A stretch of DNA of 64,000 nucleotides from assembly GCA_963715565.1 (NCBI GenBank), contig OY970256.1, positions 1,674,001 through 1,738,000 of the forward strand, read 5' to 3'. The stretch is from JACVRN01 sp963715565. GTDB lineage: Bacteria > Acidobacteriota > Blastocatellia > Pyrinomonadales > Pyrinomonadaceae. The notes beneath the pieces are model-generated. The model was not told where the DNA came from, searched no databases, and was given only the letters and a program-made list of their open reading frames with translations. Made by a program: the position numbers and the translations under genes. Positions 60,306-64,000 of the stretch are shown here, piece after piece (positions within the stretch are counted from its first letter, which is position 1; each line of letters opens with the position of its first letter).

Positions 60306-61853
60306 TTACTTTTCGAGCGTGAAGAAGTTGCGGATGCGTGCGAGGAGGTCTCCCTGTGCGTGGCGGAGGCGCTGGCGTTTGGCCTCTTCGTTCAAGCCTT
60401 CGCGCACGGCTTCCAGCTCGACGCGGCGACGCGCCAGTACGTGCGAGATGTCTTCGGCGACTTCCGGGCGGCGCTGGATGATTTCGTGGAAAGCCTCTTT
60501 ATCCAGCTTGTAGCATTCGACGTTGGTCTCGGCAACGACGGTCGCCGTGCGCGGCTCGCCCGTCATCAAACCCATCTCGCCGAAGAAATCGCCCGCGCTT
60601 AAAGTCGCTACCTTTTTACTCAGGTTGTCGCCATCAACCGTAACGCGCACCTCCGCCTTGCCCTTGTTCATGATATAGAGCCAGTGCGCCTTTGCTCCCT
60701 GGCGCGTGATGGCTTCGCCGCGCCCGAAGGGCGCAACGCTCAACTGCGCGGCCAATTGCCGCCGCTCCTCGTCCGTCAGTGTCTGGAAAAGCTCTATGCC
60801 GGAGAGCGCGTCGAGCCGCGTCTCTATCTCTTCTTCTCGTTTACGCTCGCGGCGCGCGTCGTCGTCCTCGGTGACGAAAAGCGATTGCGCGGGGATGGAG
60901 AGCGGGATGTTTGCACGGCGCAGCGCGTAATAGATGCGCCCGCGCACGACGGAATCCGTGGGGTCTGTGAGCGCAAGGTCTGTGAGCCAGTAGCGCGCGG
61001 CATAGCGGGCGTAGCTGTCATGAAATTCCATGACGAGGCAATGCGGCGCGGGCTCGCGCGCGATGTTCGGGATGGGCTCGGCTTGCAGCGCGGCCTCGAC
61101 AGCTTCTATAACATCGGTGGGCGCGTAACGAAAATCCACGTTGAAGTAGACCCACTGGCGATGCTGTCGCGGCGCGCCCGTGCGTCTGCCGAGCAGTGTG
61201 ACCTGACCTTTCATCAGGACGCTGTTGGGAATCACAATCGTATCCCAGTTGCGCGTCTCGATAGAAGTTTGCCGCCAGCGAATCTCCTTGACCATGCCTT
61301 CCTGCTGGTCTATACGCACCCAGTCGCCGACGCCAATCGTGCGCTCCATCTGAAGCGCCATCCCGCCCATGATGTTGCCCAAAGTATCTTGCAGCGAGAA
61401 GCCTATGACGGCGGTGATGACAGCCGACGTGGCGACGATGCCCGTCAGGTCCACGCCGCTGCTCGAAAGGAGCGTGATGGCGACGATGATGTAAGAGAAA
61501 GCTACGAGCAGGTCGCGCATGATGCGCGGCGGCTTCAGTCGCACGGCGTTAAGCAGCACGTCGAAGATAAGCACGCTCGCGAGATTAATAATAGCGATCG
61601 CTTGGATGAAGACCGCCGCCCAAGCAGTCCAGCGATAGGCCGCGCCCTTCGGGTCTGCGCCGTAAGAGAGGAGCACGCCGCTGGCGAGCATCCCCGTAAA
61701 AGAGAGCGCGAACAAGAGCAGTGCGGCGCGTATGCGCGGGCGCTCTGTGGGAACGATGGCCGCGAGGATGAAAGCGGCGACGATAAAGCCGAGCACGACC
61801 CACAAATAATTGCTCGTGCCTGTGGCCTGCACGTTCTGCCAGAAGGAGTTCAT
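60306..61853 (-). CDS. MscS-type mechanosensitive channel with cNMP-binding domain
   Basis: A 515-aa protein with about four N-terminal transmembrane segments, the MscS pore region (GIVATSAVITAVIGFSLQDT, LGNIMGGMALQMERTIGVGD) and the following beta domain (WVRIDQQEGMVKEIRWRQTS, DTIVIPNSVLMKGQV). A C-terminal cNMP-binding domain (about 370-490; APFGRGEAITRQGAKAHWLY, GDFFGEMGLMTGEPRTATVV) is attached. It would be an osmotic channel gated or modulated by cyclic nucleotide. A repeat element ends just at its stop. Confidence 0.93.
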   Translation of the reverse strand: MNSFWQNVQATGTSNYLWVVLGFIVAAFILAAIVPTERPRIRAALLLFALSFTGMLASGVLLSYGADPKGAAYRWTAWAAVFIQAIAIINLASVLIFDVLLNAVRLKPPRIMRDLLVAFSYIIVAITLLSSSGVDLTGIVATSAVITAVIGFSLQDTLGNIMGGMALQMERTIGVGDWVRIDQQEGMVKEIRWRQTSIETRNWDTIVIPNSVLMKGQVTLLGRRTGAPRQHRQWVYFNVDFRYAPTDVIEAVEAALQAEPIPNIAREPAPHCLVMEFHDSYARYAARYWLTDLALTDPTDSVVRGRIYYALRRANIPLSIPAQSLFVTEDDDARRERKREEEIETRLDALSGIELFQTLTDEERRQLAAQLSVAPFGRGEAITRQGAKAHWLYIMNKGKAEVRVTVDGDNLSKKVATLSAGDFFGEMGLMTGEPRTATVVAETNVECYKLDKEAFHEIIQRRPEVAEDISHVLARRRVELEAVREGLNEEAKRQRLRHAQGDLLARIRNFFTLEK

Positions 61854-61950
61854 AAATAATCTGTGCGTCGAAAGAGAGAGCGCGCGCGAAGGACACGCGC
61901 CGCCCCGGCGTCTCGTACGGATGACGCGAATCTTAACACGACATGAAGGA

Positions 61951-62047
61951 AAGTAAGCAGTAAGCGGTGAGCAGTAAGCAGTAAAAGAAAGCGAGCGGCA
62001 AGCGTGTAGAGCCGTTTTCGTTTCTACTGCTTACTGCTTACTTTTTT
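61951..62047. repeat. Heptamer-repeat hairpin g (AGTAAGC type)
   Basis: Left arm of tandem 7-mers agtaagcagtaagcggtgag then cagtaagcagtaaaagaaa (61952-61990); right arm tttctactgcttactgctta then ctttttt (62021-62047), complementary over about 25 bases with one mismatch. Between lepB and the MscS gene. Confidence 0.9.
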
Positions 62048-62048
62048 C

Positions 62049-62978
62049 TTACTTGACCATGGTGCCTGTGCGGCTCCAGCGCGTGTTGGTGAAGAAGGCT
62101 GAAATCTGGTCAATGATGGAGTCGCCCGTGGGTGCGGATTCGTCGTAGGACCAGTAGACAAACATCGCGCGTCCGATGATGAAATCGCGTTGGACGAATC
62201 CCCATTCGCGGCTGTCGGCGCTGTTGTTGCGGTTGTCGCCCATGACGAAATAGTGGCCGGGAGGCACGCGCGCGGGCTTGCCGTTAACGGCGTAGTTGAA
62301 TCCGGCGAAGACGGAATTGTCCTCGCCGCCTTCTCTCGTCACAGCGTCGTAATAGACCGTGTAAGGACCGTTACCGCTCGGGGCGGGCTTCGACTCCAGT
62401 TCCAGAGGAGCGTTGTGGCCGGGGTCGTCCGCCGTCAGGCGTCGCTCGTCCAGTAGCTGCCCGTTGATGTAAACGTGCTCGCCCTTGACTTCCACCGCAT
62501 CGCCCGGTAATCCGACGACGCGCTTGACGTAGTTGGTCTTAAACGGCAGGTTGTCCGGGCGGTTGTCGCCCACAGGGTTATGCGGGTTGCCGGGATATTT
62601 GAAGACGATGATGTCTCCACGGCGTATCTCGCGCTGCGGCAGAAAAGGCAGCGGCGGCCCCGGCGCGAAGATGAACTTGTTGACGAGCAAGTGATCGCCT
62701 ATGAGGATGGTGTTCTGCATGGACCCCGTGGGCACTTTGACGGCCTGCACGATAAAGGTCATGCCAAAGAGCGCCATGATGACCGTCACCACAGCCGACT
62801 CGAAATACTCGCGCCAGATGCTCTTGGGCGGCCCAAGTGGTTTGGTCTCCGTCTCGTCCGCGTCCTTCGCGGGACGGTTGCCGTTGCGACTCGCCGCGCG
62901 CGCTTTTGTAGTCTCGTCCGGCCCTTCGATCTTAACCGGCGGCTCCGCAACACCTGCGCTCGTGTAATCCTCACTCAT
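62049..62978 (-). CDS. lepB: Signal peptidase I
   Basis: A 309-aa protein. One transmembrane segment (AVVTVIMALFGMTFIVQAVK, about 65-85) is followed by the catalytic Ser motif VPTGSMQNTI, the Lys motif NLPFKTNYVKRVVGLPGD, and the late signature GHYFVMGDNRNNSADSREWG. It removes signal peptides of secreted proteins at the outer face of the inner membrane. The start at 62978 is chosen (AGGA 8 bases upstream); 62987 is also possible. It lies downstream of RNase III. Confidence 0.95.
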   Translation of the reverse strand: MSEDYTSAGVAEPPVKIEGPDETTKARAASRNGNRPAKDADETETKPLGPPKSIWREYFESAVVTVIMALFGMTFIVQAVKVPTGSMQNTILIGDHLLVNKFIFAPGPPLPFLPQREIRRGDIIVFKYPGNPHNPVGDNRPDNLPFKTNYVKRVVGLPGDAVEVKGEHVYINGQLLDERRLTADDPGHNAPLELESKPAPSGNGPYTVYYDAVTREGGEDNSVFAGFNYAVNGKPARVPPGHYFVMGDNRNNSADSREWGFVQRDFIIGRAMFVYWSYDESAPTGDSIIDQISAFFTNTRWSRTGTMVK

Positions 62979-63018
62979 AAAAAACATCCTAGACGCGCTC
63001 GACGCGCCCGGTCAAGCG

Positions 63019-63119
63019 ACAGTAAGCAGTAAGCAGTAAGCAGTGAGCGGTAAGCCGCGTCGGAAAAAATGCTCGACTCTGATTGCCACTTAATTTCTTT
63101 TGACTGCTTACTGCTCACT
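63019..63119. repeat. Heptamer-repeat hairpin h (CAGTAAG type)
   Basis: Left arm acagtaagcagtaagcagta (63019-63038) then agcagtgagcggtaagc (to 63055); right arm gactgcttactgctcact (63102-63119), complementary to it. The right arm overlaps the 3' end of the RNase III gene and supplies its last codons and stop. Confidence 0.88.
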
Positions 63120-63902
63120 TTCTTCTTTCTTCTCCATGTTCTCCAGCGCGAGGTGCGCGGCCTGCATCTCGGCGTCTTTGATAGTGCGCCCGAGCCCGCG
63201 TACGCGCGTCTCGCCCCAGAAGACATCGACGTGGAAAGTGCGATCGTGCGGCTCGCCCTCCGTTTCCACCACTTCATACTGCGGCGCGACCTTCTGCTCG
63301 GCCTGCAAGCGCTCCTGCAACATGGTCTTGTAGTCGGCGGCTGCCGCCTGCTCCGGGTCAGCGCCGTCCAACTCAGCCGCCAGCGCATGATGTATAAAGG
63401 CGCTCGCGGCCTCTAAGCCTCCGTCCAGAAAGACAGCGCCGAGCACGGCCTCGAAGGCGTCGGCTAAAAGCGCGCGTTTGCCGCGCCCGCCGGTCTTCTC
63501 TTCTCCGATGCCGAGCTGTAAGAACTCTCCGAGCCTCAGCTCCTTTGATGCTTTGGCGAGCGTGGAGGCGCTGACGAGCCTGTGCTTCATGCGCGACAGC
63601 TCGCCTTCGGTCATGTGCGGGTAAGAGAGGAAGAGATGATTACTGATGACGAGGCCGAGCACGGAATCGCCTACGAACTCGAAGGCTTCGTTATGAAGAC
63701 GACGTGCCTCTTCTTCCGATCCGGGCGCGACCTGTTCATGCGCCCACGAGCGATGCGTGATGGCGCGTTCGAGAAGGGCGCGCTCACGGAACTCGTAGTC
63801 GAGAATCGTTTCCAGCTCGCGCAGGTCTTCATCGGTAGCATTGCGTCTTTTCACAACGCGTTGGATTGTAGCATGAGAAAGCCGGGCGCTACGCGTCTTC
63901 AA
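63108..63902 (-). CDS. rnc: Ribonuclease III
   Basis: RNase III domain with ELETILDYEFRERALLERAI, THRSW, the catalytic signature HNEAFEFVGDSVLGLVISNH, GEFLQLGIGEEKTGGRGK and LADAFEAVLGAVFLDGG. A dsRNA-binding domain (about 180-255; VETEGEPHDRTFHVDVFWGE) follows. The start is uncertain: the listed TTG at 63902 lies in a hairpin; a GTG at 63854 is a good alternative giving about 248 aa, the usual length. The last residues come from a heptamer repeat. It processes rRNA and structured mRNA. Confidence 0.95.
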   Translation of the reverse strand: MKTRSARLSHATIQRVVKRRNATDEDLRELETILDYEFRERALLERAITHRSWAHEQVAPGSEEEARRLHNEAFEFVGDSVLGLVISNHLFLSYPHMTEGELSRMKHRLVSASTLAKASKELRLGEFLQLGIGEEKTGGRGKRALLADAFEAVLGAVFLDGGLEAASAFIHHALAAELDGADPEQAAAADYKTMLQERLQAEQKVAPQYEVVETEGEPHDRTFHVDVFWGETRVRGLGRTIKDAEMQAAHLALENMEKKEESEQ

Positions 63903-63927
63903 TTTTGAAGCGTGTAGCGCCCGGCTG
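63881..63927. terminator. Large hairpin at the 5' end of rnc (terminator or processing site)
   Basis: agccgggcgctacgcgtctt and its partner gaagcgtgtagcgcccggct form a stem of about 19 pairs with one mismatch around a short A/T loop. If rnc starts at 63854 it lies in the leader, where it could end an upstream transcript or be cut by RNase III itself. If rnc starts at 63902 it overlaps the gene start. Confidence 0.6.
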
Positions 63928-64000
63928 CCTGAAGTGGCCCGCTCTCCGGTTTTGCGAGAAAGGCGATTAACGTCTTGGAGTCTTGGGCGGCGTGGTAGTC

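Overview
This GC-rich window looks like a chromosomal segment of an Acidobacteriota-type bacterium, probably near Blastocatellia/Pyrinomonadales. That placement is inferred from gene content, codon use and the style of the intergenic repeats; no rRNA or other phylogenetic marker is present. Almost every gene is on the minus strand. The exceptions are a PAS sensor kinase and its NarL-type regulator on the plus strand. I see no tRNA, rRNA, transposase or CRISPR array.

Layout. (1) 1-11.3 kb is mostly ordinary: an ECF sigma factor with its membrane FecR/zinc-finger anti-sigma factor, a 525-bp array of 21-bp repeats, a palindrome-rich interspersed repeat, DinB-like, quinone reductase, monooxygenase, NRDE, thioredoxin/Rrf2, UBP zinc-finger and PsuG genes, then the two-component pair. 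(2) 11.3-50.5 kb is one long minus-strand gene train encoding an extracellular contractile injection system (eCIS). It is transcribed from about 50.5 kb downward. The order is a small unknown, DUF4255 tail-terminator, an unknown, sheath 1, tube 1, sheath 2, tube 2, a CIS-tube (Afp7-type) protein with a silk-like tail, a DUF5908-like peptide, gpD-like hub, gpV/gp5 spike, a protein with a hydrophobic C-terminus, gp25, baseplate J, tail protein I, two short PKD-like proteins, three proteins related to one another that may be fibre or baseplate appendages, a protein in the usual tape-measure position, the AAA+ ATPase, a 2050-aa DUF4157 protein ending in an HNH-like toxin domain, a beta-propeller protein, a HExxH protein and a HEAT-repeat protein. 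Many genes overlap by 1-8 bases, so translation is probably coupled. (3) 50.8-56.4 kb, behind a strong terminator, holds a two-gene TIR plus nSTAND-NTPase/TPR cassette of the bacterial conflict/signalling type. (4) 56.9-64 kb holds a sigma-54 activator with a degenerate receiver, a YihY membrane protein, a MscS channel with a cNMP-binding domain, signal peptidase I and RNase III.

Most unusual points. Two PKD-type beta-sandwich domains appear to be split across the boundaries of three consecutive eCIS genes (33168-35705, 32687-33082, 32376-32645). The two cargo-like proteins share a short P-x-F-L-x-R motif near the N-terminus. The Afp7-type protein carries a Gly/Ala/Ser/Phe silk-like tail. At least eight intergenic gaps, five of them inside the eCIS train, contain hairpins whose arms are built from tandem 7-mers, with a different 7-mer at each place. 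A 25-unit array of 21-bp repeats keeps exact phase and is open in sense and antisense frames that share their wobble columns.

Gene functions are read from motifs and gene order only; no database search was run.
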